Origin: Smaragdicoccus niigatensis DSM 44881 = NBRC 103563
Lineage (GTDB): Bacteria; Actinomycetota; Actinomycetes; Mycobacteriales; Mycobacteriaceae
Assembly (NCBI RefSeq): GCF_000380645.1
Contig: NZ_AQXZ01000008.1
Coordinates: forward strand, 1-64,000
Direction of reading: 5' to 3'
Length of the DNA: 64,000 bases
Shown: in pieces, positions 42,530-51,385 of the stretch
Layout: each line of letters begins with the position of its first letter
How positions within the stretch are numbered: the first letter of the stretch is position 1
Translations under genes and position numbers: made by a program
Notes under the pieces: model-generated
What the model saw: the letters and a program-made list of their open reading frames with translations, nothing else
What the model was told of the DNA's origin: nothing
Database searches by the model: none

Positions 42530-44137
42530 GTGACGGATCGATCGCCCGAGACTCGTTCGTGGTGGGGATGGGGTGCCGTCGGCGACGAGCTGACCGCGAC
42601 CGAAACCGAAGCTCTCGTCGCACGTGTGCAGGCGCTGCTGCCCGGTCACGACTTCACCGACCATGCCCCGCCGGACCCGTCGAGCTTGCCGGTCTCAGCG
42701 CCCCGGATCTCGATGCCCGCGGCGCTGACCGCAATCGCCAGCGATGAGCAGGTCGACCGTCTCTCGCATGCCCGCGGTAAGGCGTTCCGCGATGTGGTGC
42801 GAAACCTGCAGGGTGATGTCGCGCATGTGCCGGACCTCGTGCTCCGGCCGCGCGATGAACAGGACGTTGTCGACGTGCTGGACTGGTGCTCGGCCACTTC
42901 GACACCGGTCATTCCGTATGGCGGTGGAAGTTCCGTTGTCGGTGGTGTCGAGCCGCGGTTCGACGGGCCGTCGGTGAGTCTCGACCTCGGCTTGCTCGAC
43001 CAGGTCCTCGAGGTCGACCTGGTCAGTCGCGCGGCGCGTATTCAGTCCGGAACGTACGGTCCGGCGCTGGAACAGCAGCTTCGTCCCGAAGGTCTGACGC
43101 TGCGGCACTTCCCGCAGTCGTTCGCCTACTCGACCCTGGGCGGCTGGCTCGCGACCCGCGCCGGCGGCCATTTCGCCACGCTCTACACGCACATCGACGA
43201 TCTGACCGAGTCGATTCGAGCCGTCACTCCCGCCGGGATCAGCGAGTCCCGGCGTCTGCCGGGATCGGGTGCGGGTCCGTCGCCGGATCGAATGTTCCTG
43301 GGCTCGGAAGGAACGCTCGGGGTCATCACCGAGGCGTGGATGCGGTTGCAGGACCGGCCGAAATGGCAGATCACCGCATCGATCACGTTCACCGATTTCG
43401 CGTCGGCAGTCGCGGCCACCCGGGCCATCTCGCAGTCCGGTCTCTACCCGTCGAACTGTCGGCTTCTCGATCCCGCGGAGGCCTTCATCAATGCCGGGGT
43501 GGGTACGAGCGGAGGGGTGTTGATCGTTGCTTTCGAATCCGCTGACCACCCGGTCGATGCGTGGTTCGACCGTGCGATCGACATCGCGACCAACTATGGC
43601 GGAGTGGTCGTGTCGTCGAAATCCAAGGACGAATCGGCCAATGTTTCAGCGGCGGCGGCCTGGAAATCCTCGTTCCTCCGGATGCCGTACCAGCGAGATG
43701 CCATGGCACGGCGATCGATGATCGCCGAGACCTTCGAGACCTCGTGCACGTGGGACAACTTCGACCGCTTCCATGGCGCCGTCACCTCGGCGGCGAACGC
43801 GGCGCTCGCGGAAGTCTGCGGAGGCGGTGTGGTCACCTGTCGGTTCACCCATGTCTATCCCGACGGACCCGCGCCCTACTACGGGATCTATGCCCCGGGC
43901 CGTTGGGATTCCCTCCTGGCGCAGTGGGACGACATCAAGTCCGCGGTGTCGGAGGCGATCAACCTCAACGGTGGCACGATCACGCACCATCACGCCGTTG
44001 GGCGTGATCATCGGCCGTGGTACGACCGGCAGCGACCTGAGCCGTTCGCCCTCGCACTGACCGGAGCGAAGGCTGCGCTCGATCCCGCTGCGATCCTCAA
44101 TCCCGGTGTGCTCATTCCGGCGGGAGTCAGCAAGTGA
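42530..44137 (+). CDS. agpS: FAD-linked oxidase, alkyldihydroxyacetonephosphate synthase-like
   Basis: 535 residues from GTG 42530, which has GAGGGG 8 nt upstream; GTG 42515 lacks a ribosome site. PCMH-type FAD domain with TPVIPYGGGSSVVGGVE (about 125-141) and LGSEGTLGVITEAWMRL. The HHHAVGRDH stretch near the C-terminus matches ADPS enzymes, which swap an acyl for an alkyl group in ether-lipid synthesis. Actinobacterial members (Rv3107c) have unproven substrates. Overlaps the enoyl-CoA hydratase start. Confidence 0.83.
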   Translation: MTDRSPETRSWWGWGAVGDELTATETEALVARVQALLPGHDFTDHAPPDPSSLPVSAPRISMPAALTAIASDEQVDRLSHARGKAFRDVVRNLQGDVAHVPDLVLRPRDEQDVVDVLDWCSATSTPVIPYGGGSSVVGGVEPRFDGPSVSLDLGLLDQVLEVDLVSRAARIQSGTYGPALEQQLRPEGLTLRHFPQSFAYSTLGGWLATRAGGHFATLYTHIDDLTESIRAVTPAGISESRRLPGSGAGPSPDRMFLGSEGTLGVITEAWMRLQDRPKWQITASITFTDFASAVAATRAISQSGLYPSNCRLLDPAEAFINAGVGTSGGVLIVAFESADHPVDAWFDRAIDIATNYGGVVVSSKSKDESANVSAAAAWKSSFLRMPYQRDAMARRSMIAETFETSCTWDNFDRFHGAVTSAANAALAEVCGGGVVTCRFTHVYPDGPAPYYGIYAPGRWDSLLAQWDDIKSAVSEAINLNGGTITHHHAVGRDHRPWYDRQRPEPFALALTGAKAALDPAAILNPGVLIPAGVSK

Positions 44138-44874
44138 CCTCCGTGCGGGTTATTCGGATCGGCCGCCCCGAGGTGCGCAACGCGATCGATGCGGCGACCG
44201 CCGAGCGCCTGCACCACGAGTTCGCCGAGTTCGAAGCCGATCCGGAAGCCAAGGTCGCGGTGCTGTACGGCGACGAGAAGGCGTTCAGTTCCGGCGCAGA
44301 CCTCGTGCGGTTGCCGGCGCTCCGCGATGACGGGCCGCTCGGGCCGAGTCGCCGCCTGATCACCAAACCAGTGATCGCGGCAATCGAAGGATGGTGCATC
44401 GCCGGCGGCATCGAACTGGCCGCGCTCTGCGACCTCCGAGTCGCCGGGGAAGGTGCCCGGTTCGGCTTCTTCGATCGACTCCACGGCGTCCCACTCGTGG
44501 ATGGCGGGACGGTTCGCCTACCTCGGATCATCGGGCTGGGCCGTGCGCTCGACCTGATTTTGACCGGACGTGAGTTCGATGCCGACGAGGCGTTCCATCT
44601 TGGCTTCGTCAATCGACTGGTGCCGGACGGCACCGCGCTCACGGCAGCGACCGAACTTGCAGAACTCATCGCCGGGCACCCGCAGGCGTGCCTGCTCAGC
44701 GACCGGGAATCGACGTACGCAAGTGTCGGACTCAATGAGTCAGCCGCGTTCGATGTCGAGCAGGCGCTGGGGGAACGGACGATCTTCTCGCTCGATTTCA
44801 TCAGCCGGGCCACCCAGCGAACGCTGCGGTCGGTCGTCAAGAAGACCATGGCCGCCGCCACCCGAACGAGATAG
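44134..44874 (+). CDS. Enoyl-CoA hydratase/isomerase family protein
   Basis: 246 residues from GTG 44134, overlapping agpS by 4 bp. Crotonase fold with oxyanion segment FSSGADLVRLP (about 50-60) and WCIAGGIELAALCDLRVA (about 88-105). At the usual second glutamate position the sequence reads FDRLHGVPLVDGG, so the reaction may not be a standard hydration. Co-transcribed with agpS, perhaps in lipid side-chain breakdown. Confidence 0.85.
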   Translation: MTSVRVIRIGRPEVRNAIDAATAERLHHEFAEFEADPEAKVAVLYGDEKAFSSGADLVRLPALRDDGPLGPSRRLITKPVIAAIEGWCIAGGIELAALCDLRVAGEGARFGFFDRLHGVPLVDGGTVRLPRIIGLGRALDLILTGREFDADEAFHLGFVNRLVPDGTALTAATELAELIAGHPQACLLSDRESTYASVGLNESAAFDVEQALGERTIFSLDFISRATQRTLRSVVKKTMAAATRTR

Positions 44875-44886
44875 CGGGGATTCGCA

Positions 44887-45858
44887 ATGTCATTACTGCA
44901 CAACGCTTTAGGACTCATCAACCGGACGCACGAGCTCAACCGCCGGCCGTTCGACGCGAACACCACGATCGCGACCCAGCACGGGCGCTTCGGGATCATC
45001 CACTACGGCGTGATGATCCCGGGCCTGCCCGAGCCGTTCTGCTTCTTCGACGCCATCGTCGTGCTCGGGACGTCGAAGGCGCCGATCTTCGACAATCGGA
45101 AACTCGCCACGACCGATGACCCGGCGTGGGTGCTCGTTGGATCGGCAATCACCCGGGACTCCTTCCGCGAATTCAGTCAGGCGGCCGACTGTGATCTCGC
45201 GCCCGATGGGAAGGCACTGCGATTCGGCGACGACCTCGACATCAAACACGGCGCCGATGAGATTGCACTGAAAGCCGTCCGGCCGCAGGCGCACATCGAG
45301 CTGACGATCCGTCCGACGGCGGCGGTCTCGCACTTTGCGCACATGCTCGGTGTCTACGACCACTGGAGCGTGCTGTGCGAGTACGAGGGCACCTTCACCC
45401 CGACCGGCGGCGAAACGTTCACCCAAACGGGCCTGTGCACGTTCGAATACGCCCGGGCGGTGAACCTCCCGCTGCCGTTCCGGTTCTTCACCTATCAAAT
45501 CCTGAACATCGACGACAACACGCAGGTGCTCTTCACCGACGTGCGCGCGACGGCCGGACTTCCCGTGTCCCGGTACGTCTACGTCCGGCGCACGGACGGT
45601 ACGGCGACGGTGCACAGCAGCGGGTTCCATCACGAGGTGCTCGCGACGACAACCGTGACCACGCCAGACGGCGCGAAGATGGAATTGCCGACACGATTCC
45701 GTTGGAGTTGCGGGGACCTCGTCACCATCGAGGGCGAAACCAACGGCGACTGGGCTTACGGGCTCGCCGCCGGTTATGCCGGCAGTTACCGCTACACGGG
45801 AACGTTCGAAGGTGAGTCCATCGACGGCACCGGCTACATCGAGTGGATCGAGCGTTGA
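44887..45858 (+). CDS. Protein of unknown function, paralogue A (DUF6670-like)
   Basis: 323 residues, no signal peptide. Beta-rich with features shared with the convergent gene at 45869: NRRPFD near the start, a HYGV-I-PLP segment, FTYQI-N-D--TQ-L-TDVRA in the middle, and a C-terminal GY-GSY-YTG ending GYIEW. The overall look recalls AttH/CrtC lipocalin-like hydratases, but no catalytic residue is shown. It follows echA by 12 nt, suggesting a lipid-related role. Confidence 0.72.
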   Translation: MSLLHNALGLINRTHELNRRPFDANTTIATQHGRFGIIHYGVMIPGLPEPFCFFDAIVVLGTSKAPIFDNRKLATTDDPAWVLVGSAITRDSFREFSQAADCDLAPDGKALRFGDDLDIKHGADEIALKAVRPQAHIELTIRPTAAVSHFAHMLGVYDHWSVLCEYEGTFTPTGGETFTQTGLCTFEYARAVNLPLPFRFFTYQILNIDDNTQVLFTDVRATAGLPVSRYVYVRRTDGTATVHSSGFHHEVLATTTVTTPDGAKMELPTRFRWSCGDLVTIEGETNGDWAYGLAAGYAGSYRYTGTFEGESIDGTGYIEWIER

Positions 45859-45901
45859 CGGGTGCGGCTCAGGGCTCGACGTCGACCCACTCGATGTAGC
45901 C
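45832..45901. repeat. Inverted repeat from convergent paralogue ends
   Basis: 20-bp arms (45832-45851 and 45882-45901) match at 19 positions. Each arm encodes the GYIEW tail of one paralogue. In RNA from either strand the arms can form a long stem with a loop of about 30 nt and could stop transcription. Confidence 0.6.
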
Positions 45902-46936
45902 ATTCCCGCTGATCGCGGAGCCGTTCCACCGACCGGTGTAGCTGTACGCGGAGACGTAACCGCGGCCGTGTCCGAATCGCCACGGGGAGTCATGGGTGGC
46001 GTCGATCGTCAGGACTTCGCGCTCGCCGTCTCGGACAGTCCACCGCATGCGCGCTGGGACGCGCATTTCCCGGCCGTACGGGTCGGTGAGCGGTTCCTCG
46101 TGCTCGAGGACCTCGAACGTCACGTCGGAATACACCTCAGCCTGCCCGCTGCGCGTGCGCACGTGTGCCAGTCGGCACGCGGTGGCTCCAGCGGCGCGAA
46201 CGTCGGTGAGCAATAGTTGGGTGTCCGCATCCAGATTGATGATCTGGTACGTGAAGAAGTCGGCCGGCAGCTTGAGCGCCTTGGGAAGCGGGCGACTGGA
46301 CAACGCCTGCGGCGACACACAGCGGGCGTACTCAAAAGTGCCCAGGCCGGAGAATCGGTGGTTGCCGGTCTCGTCTTTGATCACCGCGTCGAACGGTGCG
46401 AGAAGACTGATGTGGTCGTAGACGGCGCTACGCACGAAGTACGACACGGTGTCGGTGACAGTGAGCGTGATGTGCGCTTCGAACGACTCGTACGTGGCGT
46501 CGACGGCAACGTTCGGGAGCGCGACCCGGATCGAAAGGTCGTCACCCCATTTCAGGAGATGTCCGTCCTCGGCGAAATCGCACTCGGTGGACGCGTCGTA
46601 GGCCCGGTAGTGGTGCTGGTTCGCATGTGCGGTCGACGAAAGCACGGTGGCGGTGTTGCGGGCGTCCGCCGCGGCGAGCTCGTCGTTGTCGAACATGAGG
46701 GTTCCGGTGGGGCCGATGAACGTCATCGTGTTGAGGTACCGATACGGCGCAGGCAGGTCGGGAATGAACACGCCGTAGTGCGTCCAGCCCCACAGGCGGG
46801 ACTGGGCGTACGGCCGAAACAGGTCGTCGCGGTCGAACGGCCGTCGGGACGCCTCGAGACGGCTGTCGATGCGCGGCAGAATGCCGTCCACGAGAACTTT
46901 GGCCGTCAAACCCCAGGGGGTTATGCGCGTCGTCAC
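45869..46936 (-). CDS. Protein of unknown function, paralogue B (DUF6670-like)
   Basis: 355 residues, same family as the convergent gene: ASRRPFD, HYGVFIPDLPAPYRYL, FFTYQIINLDADTQLLLTDVRA, GYVSAYSYTGRW and a GYIEW tail. The identity is moderate, so the duplication is old. Its ATG overlaps the stop of the TetR gene, making the two one transcript. It is probably the main target of that regulator. Confidence 0.72.
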   Translation of the reverse strand: MTTRITPWGLTAKVLVDGILPRIDSRLEASRRPFDRDDLFRPYAQSRLWGWTHYGVFIPDLPAPYRYLNTMTFIGPTGTLMFDNDELAAADARNTATVLSSTAHANQHHYRAYDASTECDFAEDGHLLKWGDDLSIRVALPNVAVDATYESFEAHITLTVTDTVSYFVRSAVYDHISLLAPFDAVIKDETGNHRFSGLGTFEYARCVSPQALSSRPLPKALKLPADFFTYQIINLDADTQLLLTDVRAAGATACRLAHVRTRSGQAEVYSDVTFEVLEHEEPLTDPYGREMRVPARMRWTVRDGEREVLTIDATHDSPWRFGHGRGYVSAYSYTGRWNGSAISGNGYIEWVDVEP

Positions 46937-47649
46937 TTACCGCAATCTACCTGTGCCGCCCGAATGCGGCGGTCGATGACGGATTGGAGTTCCTCGCGGG
47001 TGAGCGGTGTGGGGACGTCCAAGTCGGAGGGGATGCGGGAGTCCTGACGGGCGCCGTCCATGCACAGGCGCAGGGCACGCCGCCAGAGGTCGGGGTGCTC
47101 GGCCCCGCCGAGGTCGCGGACCGCTTGAACGGCGATCAGCATGACCGGAAAATCGCTGGGGGCGAAAGATTCCCGCAGCCAGCCAGCCTTCTTGGCGCGG
47201 TCGGTAATGGCTTCTCGCAGTGGTCCCAGCCGCGCGGCGGCGGACGAGGTGAGTTCGGTGGGCGGGAGCTGACGGCTCAACATGAGCTGGCGCAGACCCT
47301 TGTTCTCGGCAAACAGTTCGCTGCACCGAACGCAGAAGGTCAGGAAAGCGGCCGCTGCGTCGTCTTCGGCGAGCGCGCGCTCGGCGAGTTCGATGACCTC
47401 GTCGATCTTTGCGGCGAACAGTGCGTCGATCAGATTCTCTTTGTCGCCGAAGCGCCGGTAGACCGTGCCGACGCCCACTCCGGCCCGTTCGGCGACCTCG
47501 GCGATCGAGACTTCCAAACCGTGTTCGGCAAACGCGGCCATCGCGGCCGGAACGATCTTCTCGCGATTGCGAATGGCGTCTTTGCGCAGCGGCTTTTCGT
47601 CCGCGGGAGTTTTCTCGTTCACCGCAGGGTCCGCCCCTGTTAGCTGCAT
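46933..47649 (-). CDS. TetR-family transcriptional regulator
   Basis: 238 residues. HTH at about 30-70 (SIAEVAERAGVGVGTVYRRFGDKENLI), TetR ligand domain after it, and a C-terminal tail with RIPSDLDVPTPLTREELQ. The end overlaps the paralogue B start. A TAGAAT -10-like box (minus, 47661-47656) lies just before the ATG, so the mRNA is probably leaderless. An operator sits over its promoter. Confidence 0.88.
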   Translation of the reverse strand: MQLTGADPAVNEKTPADEKPLRKDAIRNREKIVPAAMAAFAEHGLEVSIAEVAERAGVGVGTVYRRFGDKENLIDALFAAKIDEVIELAERALAEDDAAAAFLTFCVRCSELFAENKGLRQLMLSRQLPPTELTSSAAARLGPLREAITDRAKKAGWLRESFAPSDFPVMLIAVQAVRDLGGAEHPDLWRRALRLCMDGARQDSRIPSDLDVPTPLTREELQSVIDRRIRAAQVDCGK

Positions 47650-47665
47650 AACACTATTCTACGCG

Positions 47666-47690
47666 TAAACGGAATGACATCGTCCGTTTA
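47666..47690. promoter_or_regulatory. TetR operator O1
   Basis: TAAACGGA (47666-47673), nine bases, TCCGTTTA (47683-47690): perfect 8-bp arms. It lies in the -35/spacer region of the leaderless TetR promoter, suited to autorepression. Confidence 0.65.
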
Positions 47691-47710
47691 ATCAGATAGG
47701 GTCAAATCAG

Positions 47711-47735
47711 TAAACGGAATGACCCCCTCCGCTTG
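47711..47735. promoter_or_regulatory. TetR operator O2, partly degenerate
   Basis: TAAACGGA (47711-47718), nine bases, TCCGCTTG (47728-47735), two mismatches from O1. The first 13 bases (TAAACGGAATGAC) repeat O1 exactly, 45 bp away. It covers the nominal upstream start of the GtrA-like frame. Confidence 0.55.
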
Positions 47736-47772
47736 GCGGATCGAGTCGCTGGCCGATCGAAAGAACGATGCA

Positions 47773-48249
47773 ATGATCCTCACCGAAGTGCCCACGATCA
47801 ACTGGGCAGCGCCCACGCGATTCGTGCCTGGACGCATCGATATTCGAGGTGACCACTGGGCTGCGCAGCTGACGCGGTTCGCAGTGACCGGCGGGCTGAG
47901 CAACGTTCTCTATTTTGCCGTATTTGTTCTGCTCACCGACGACGGGACCCAGGTCGCGAATGTGGCCGCCGTCGTCGCCAGCACGATCGCTGCCAACGAG
48001 CTGCATCGCCGAGTCTCATTCCACGCGAGCGACCGGGTCCACTGGCTCACCGCGCAGGTGGAAGGCGGCGGCGTGGCGCTCGTCGGGTTGGGCATCAGTG
48101 CGGCAGCGATCGCGCTGCTTCAGATGTCCGTGCCGGCGATCAGTGCAGCGGTTTTGGCGCTGATCACGATCGCGCTCAGCGGAGTGATCGGCGGTATGCG
48201 CTTCGTGGCACTCCGCGGTTGGGTCTTCAGCCCTGCACGCACGGCCTGA
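47773..48249 (+). CDS. GtrA-like membrane protein
   Basis: 158 residues from ATG 47773. The frame opens at 47719, but that region contains operator O2, so the later start is preferred. Four helices with the GtrA signature RFAVTGGLSNVLYFAVFVLL (about 36-55) and a C-terminal RFVALRGWVF. GtrA proteins are thought to flip or help polyprenyl-linked sugars across the membrane. Divergent from the TetR gene and perhaps under its control. Confidence 0.75.
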   Translation: MILTEVPTINWAAPTRFVPGRIDIRGDHWAAQLTRFAVTGGLSNVLYFAVFVLLTDDGTQVANVAAVVASTIAANELHRRVSFHASDRVHWLTAQVEGGGVALVGLGISAAAIALLQMSVPAISAAVLALITIALSGVIGGMRFVALRGWVFSPARTA

Positions 48250-48262
48250 CCTGGACAAAGAA

Positions 48263-48290
48263 GCGGCCCGCCGGTGATCCGGCGGGCCGC
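48263..48290. terminator. Bidirectional terminator between GtrA-like gene and greA
   Basis: GCGGCCCGCCGG (48263-48274) and CCGGCGGGCCGC (48279-48290) form a perfect 12-bp stem with a TGAT loop, followed by TCTCTTGG on the plus strand. Confidence 0.8.
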
Positions 48291-48307
48291 TCTCTTGGTC
48301 TGAATTG

Positions 48308-48793
48308 TCAGCCGTGGTACGGCTCTGCGCTGACGAGCGTGACCTGCATGTAGTTGCCGTTGGGCAGCTGGTACTTCTTGGTGTCGCCGATCTTGGCGCC
48401 GATCAGGGCACCGCCCAGCGGCGAATCGGGGGAGTAAACCTCGAGCGTGGTGGCGCCACCGGCGGCGCGCGTCCCGATGAGGAAGGTTTCGGTGTCGCTT
48501 TCGTCGCCGTCGTAGTAAACGGTCACCACGGTGCCCGGCTGCGCAACGCCCGCCTGCGCCGGCGCAACGCCGACCTTGGCGTTGTTGAGCAGTTCCTGGA
48601 GCTCGCGGATACGCGCCTCTTCCTGGCCCTGCTGCTCGCGCGCGGCGTGGTAGCCACCGTTCTCCCGGAGGTCACCTTCTTCACGTCGCTCGTTGATCTC
48701 CGCCGCAATGATCGGTCGGTTCGCGATGAGCGCGTCGAGTTCCCGCTTAAGCCGGTCGTGGGACTCGGGCGTCAACCACGTGGTTTCGGACAT
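48308..48793 (-). CDS. greA: Transcription elongation factor GreA
   Basis: 161 residues, close to Rv1080c. The N-terminal coiled coil has [20 protein letters not shown] and [21 protein letters not shown], where the acidic tip stimulates RNA cleavage by backtracked polymerase. The C-terminal FKBP-like domain ends with [14 protein letters not shown]. About 185 nt of possible leader lies upstream (a TAAAAT -10-like box at 48990-48985, minus strand). That leader contains GC-rich hairpins; no other gene is seen in 48794-49056. Confidence 0.94.
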   Translation of the reverse strand: MSETTWLTPESHDRLKRELDALIANRPIIAAEINERREEGDLRENGGYHAAREQQGQEEARIRELQELLNNAKVGVAPAQAGVAQPGTVVTVYYDGDESDTETFLIGTRAAGGATTLEVYSPDSPLGGALIGAKIGDTKKYQLPNGNYMQVTLVSAEPYHG

Positions 48794-49056
48794 CTCGGTC
48801 TCTCCCTCATACGTTGGATCCCCCCGCGGGATCCATGTGCACGCAGCTGCCCAGCCGCGGCCAGAGGTCTGGTTGCATGGCGATCATCGGGCGGTGTCCC
48901 CCCGAACCACCGTGCTCGGGGTCTCGCTCCCGGCCACGTAAAGCAGCAAACACGGCTCCGATGCACGGAACCGTGTATCCGAACATTTTAGCACCCTTAG
49001 CCAACACGCATGACAACGTGCGAAGGCAACTCCGGGCTGATCTTGTGAACCTTCAG

Positions 49057-49506
49057 CTAATTGATGCCGGCCTGGTCGGACCGCAGGTAACGGGGTACCT
49101 CATATCCGCAACCGTAAACCTCAGCGACCACCGGAGGACGCGACGTACGGATGGAAGTGTGCACCACTGTCGACGATTCCGCACTCTGAGGAACGAGAAC
49201 CTCGCGCCGGCCGACTTCATCCGCCTGCTTGGAGCGCGCACGCACGATGCAGACCGCGGGCCTGCTCGGGTCGTCTCGAGTGACGGAGAACGTCATCTCG
49301 ACGGTCGAGTCGTCGACGAGCTGGAACGAGACCGCTCCGGTGTCGATCGGCGTCCGCCCGAACCGCAGATAGAAGGCGACACCGATCCCCGCGCCCACCA
49401 CGAGTCCCGCGACGAGGACGAGAACCGCGGCGCGTTTGGAAATGCGCGAACTGCCCGCGGTCGGATAACGACCTGCTGGGGTTGTCAGTGGACGCTCAGC
49501 CATCAA
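49057..49506 (-). CDS. DUF4307 single-pass membrane protein
   Basis: 149 residues. One helix at about 26-48 (VLVLVAGLVVGAGIGVAFYL), then an extracytoplasmic beta-sandwich-like domain ending with a YGCGYEVPRYL motif. Matches Rv1081c in place and type. Function unknown; the neighbour mca works in mycothiol metabolism but no direct link is shown. Confidence 0.85.
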   Translation of the reverse strand: MMAERPLTTPAGRYPTAGSSRISKRAAVLVLVAGLVVGAGIGVAFYLRFGRTPIDTGAVSFQLVDDSTVEMTFSVTRDDPSRPAVCIVRARSKQADEVGRREVLVPQSAESSTVVHTSIRTSRPPVVAEVYGCGYEVPRYLRSDQAGIN

Positions 49507-49582
49507 GTGGAACTATAGGGGAGTGGTCGACACATCCGGTCGGCCCGCTCTTCAGCTACGGCGAGAGGGACGGTGAGCAGCT

Positions 49583-50458
49583 TTGCGTCTGATGGCGGTG
49601 CATGCACATCCGGACGACGAATCGAGCAAGGGTGCGGCGACCTTGGCCAAGTACGCCGCCGAGGGGCACGACGTGCTTGTGGTCACACTGACCGGGGGCG
49701 AGCGCGGCGACGTTCTCAACCCAGCTGTCGACATCGAAGGTGTCGCGGATCGGATGCACGAAGTCCGGCGGCAGGAGATGGCCGAAGCTGCGCGAATCCT
49801 CGGCGTCCGGCAGCACTGGCTGGGGTTCGTCGATTCCGGGTGGCCGGAGGGCGACCCGTTGCCGCCGCTGCCTGAGGACTCCTTCGCTGCGGTTCCACTG
49901 GACGAGGCGACGGCCGCGTTGGTCCAGGTCGTGCGCGATTTCCAGCCGCACGTGATGATCACGTACGACGAGAACGGCGACTACCCGCACCCGGATCACA
50001 TTCGCTGCCATGAGGTTTCGGTCGCGGCCTACCACGCCGCCGCAGATCCGGACCAGTTCCCGGACGCGGGCGAAGCCTGGTTGGTGTCGAAGCTGTACTA
50101 CGTCCACGGCGCGTGGTTCGTCCGTGCCCGGGGCGAGGCGCTCGCGGCGGACTACGCCGCTCGTGGCGAGAAGTTCCCGTTCGCCGAACGGATGGAGATG
50201 ATGCGTCCGCTGCTGATCGCTCCGGACCGCATCACCACGCAGATCGAGTGCGGAAAGTACTTCCAACAGCGCGACGACGCCCTCCGCGCGCACGCGACGC
50301 AGGTCGACCCGAACGGCCCGTTCTTCGCGATCCCGATGGACTTGCAGCAACGCGTGTGGACAACGGAGGAATTCGAACTGGCACAATCGCGGGTGCAGAC
50401 TTCGATCCCGGAGTCCGATCTGTTCGCTGGCATTGACGACGAGGAGGCGCAGCCCTGA
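49583..50458 (+). CDS. mca: Mycothiol S-conjugate amidase
   Basis: 291 residues from TTG 49583. LmbE/PIG-L fold with the zinc motif [13 protein letters not shown] (about 5-17) and [14 protein letters not shown], which supplies the third zinc His. Mca cleaves mycothiol conjugates to a mercapturic acid and GlcN-inositol, removing electrophiles and drugs. It marks the organism as a mycothiol producer. TGATG overlap with the next gene. Confidence 0.93.
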   Translation: MRLMAVHAHPDDESSKGAATLAKYAAEGHDVLVVTLTGGERGDVLNPAVDIEGVADRMHEVRRQEMAEAARILGVRQHWLGFVDSGWPEGDPLPPLPEDSFAAVPLDEATAALVQVVRDFQPHVMITYDENGDYPHPDHIRCHEVSVAAYHAAADPDQFPDAGEAWLVSKLYYVHGAWFVRARGEALAADYAARGEKFPFAERMEMMRPLLIAPDRITTQIECGKYFQQRDDALRAHATQVDPNGPFFAIPMDLQQRVWTTEEFELAQSRVQTSIPESDLFAGIDDEEAQP

Positions 50459-50679
50459 TGAACCAGCTCCTGCTCGCGGCCGGTGACAACAACCCCGCAG
50501 GACCCGAATTCGGCGAAGCATCGCCGCTCGGGTTGTTCATCATCCTGCTGCTGCTCATCGGCACGATCCTGCTAGTGCGGTCGATGAACGGGCACATCAA
50601 GCGGCTGCCGGAATCATTCGACGAACCGGCGGAAGCTCCGGAAGCGCAAGAGCAGCCGGGAAAGAAGCCGGAAGACTAG
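50458..50679 (+). CDS. Small membrane protein (Rv1083-like)
   Basis: 73 residues. One helix at about 24-43 (PLGLFIILLLLIGTILLV), a basic stretch, then an acidic Pro/Glu tail. Coupled to mca by a TGATG overlap, as Rv1082-Rv1083. Function unknown. Confidence 0.8.
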   Translation: MNQLLLAAGDNNPAGPEFGEASPLGLFIILLLLIGTILLVRSMNGHIKRLPESFDEPAEAPEAQEQPGKKPED

Positions 50680-50721
50680 CGGTTCTGCACCGGACGTTGG
50701 GCTCCGGAAATCCGGGTGAAG

Positions 50722-50781
50722 GTCTCTGCCCAGGTGGCTTGTACAAAACTTATAGTTTGTACAGGCCGCCGTGCGGGAGAC
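50722..50781. repeat. 60-bp palindromic element, copy 2
   Basis: Same length and ends as the copy at 32513: GTCTC to GAGAC. The core arms are TGTACAAAACT (50740-50750) and AGTTTGTACA (50754-50763), and the right arm GTGCGGGAGACATTG is shared almost exactly with copy 1. It again lies between convergent genes (small membrane protein and TetR remnant). Core base changes keep the palindrome, which suggests selection on the structure. Confidence 0.75.
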
Positions 50782-50811
50782 ATTGAACCCGGGCCGCGTG
50801 GATTCCGAGGA

Positions 50812-51285
50812 TCAGCGGGGCGTTTCCTTCGCCGGCTTCCTGATCTCCCCGGTGAGGTAGCGCTGCAATGTGGGCGCCAGCGCGGCGACGAGGTCGTCGA
50901 CCGGCGCCGAAGCCAGCGGATCGGTCCGCACAACCCAGCGCATCGTGCCCATGCCGACGATCGCCGATGCGCACAGCGACGCCCGGAACGGGACGTCTTG
51001 CACACCGAGGCGCCGGAGAAGCTGCTCGAACACGGGGCCGAGGAACAGGTCCATCGAGGCGTCGACGGCCTTGTTGGCGGCGAGGCCACCGGCCGCGCTG
51101 ACCGCGAACGGACCGCCGCCCGTGGCGTCCCACGTGATGATCATGGTCTTGATGAGGCGTTCGCCGATGTCGTTCGACGCGCCTTTGACCATGTTGTCGA
51201 TGAAGTCCGGTACGCCGAACGGCAGATGCAGTTTCTTGGCAACCGAATCGAGGCTGGGTATGAACCGGGCTTCGTTGCTGGACAT
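50812..51285 (-). CDS. TetR C-terminal domain protein lacking the HTH
   Basis: 157 residues from ATG 51285 (GTG 51318 would add 11). The sequence matches the ligand-binding half of a TetR-family protein: DIGERLIKTMIITWD, FLGPVFEQLLRRLG, GMGTMRWVVRTDPLAS and LAPTLQRYLTG. The HTH of about 50 residues that should precede it is missing. The upstream space is taken by the divergent VanW gene. It is either a remnant or a stand-alone ligand or dimerisation domain. Confidence 0.65.
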   Translation of the reverse strand: MSSNEARFIPSLDSVAKKLHLPFGVPDFIDNMVKGASNDIGERLIKTMIITWDATGGGPFAVSAAGGLAANKAVDASMDLFLGPVFEQLLRRLGVQDVPFRASLCASAIVGMGTMRWVVRTDPLASAPVDDLVAALAPTLQRYLTGEIRKPAKETPR

Positions 51286-51385
51286 GGCATTCAGCTTGCC
51301 ATCTTTCAGCGCCGCCACGTGCGCAAATGGCGCGCCGGGCGACCACGGAGCGACCGATCTGTGATCTTCATTGGATACTGGTCGC

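Noticed and set aside
48807-49016. Short minus-strand frame upstream of greA (69 codons)
   Set aside because: It overlaps the likely greA promoter, lacks a ribosome site and has no recognisable sequence; treated as leader.
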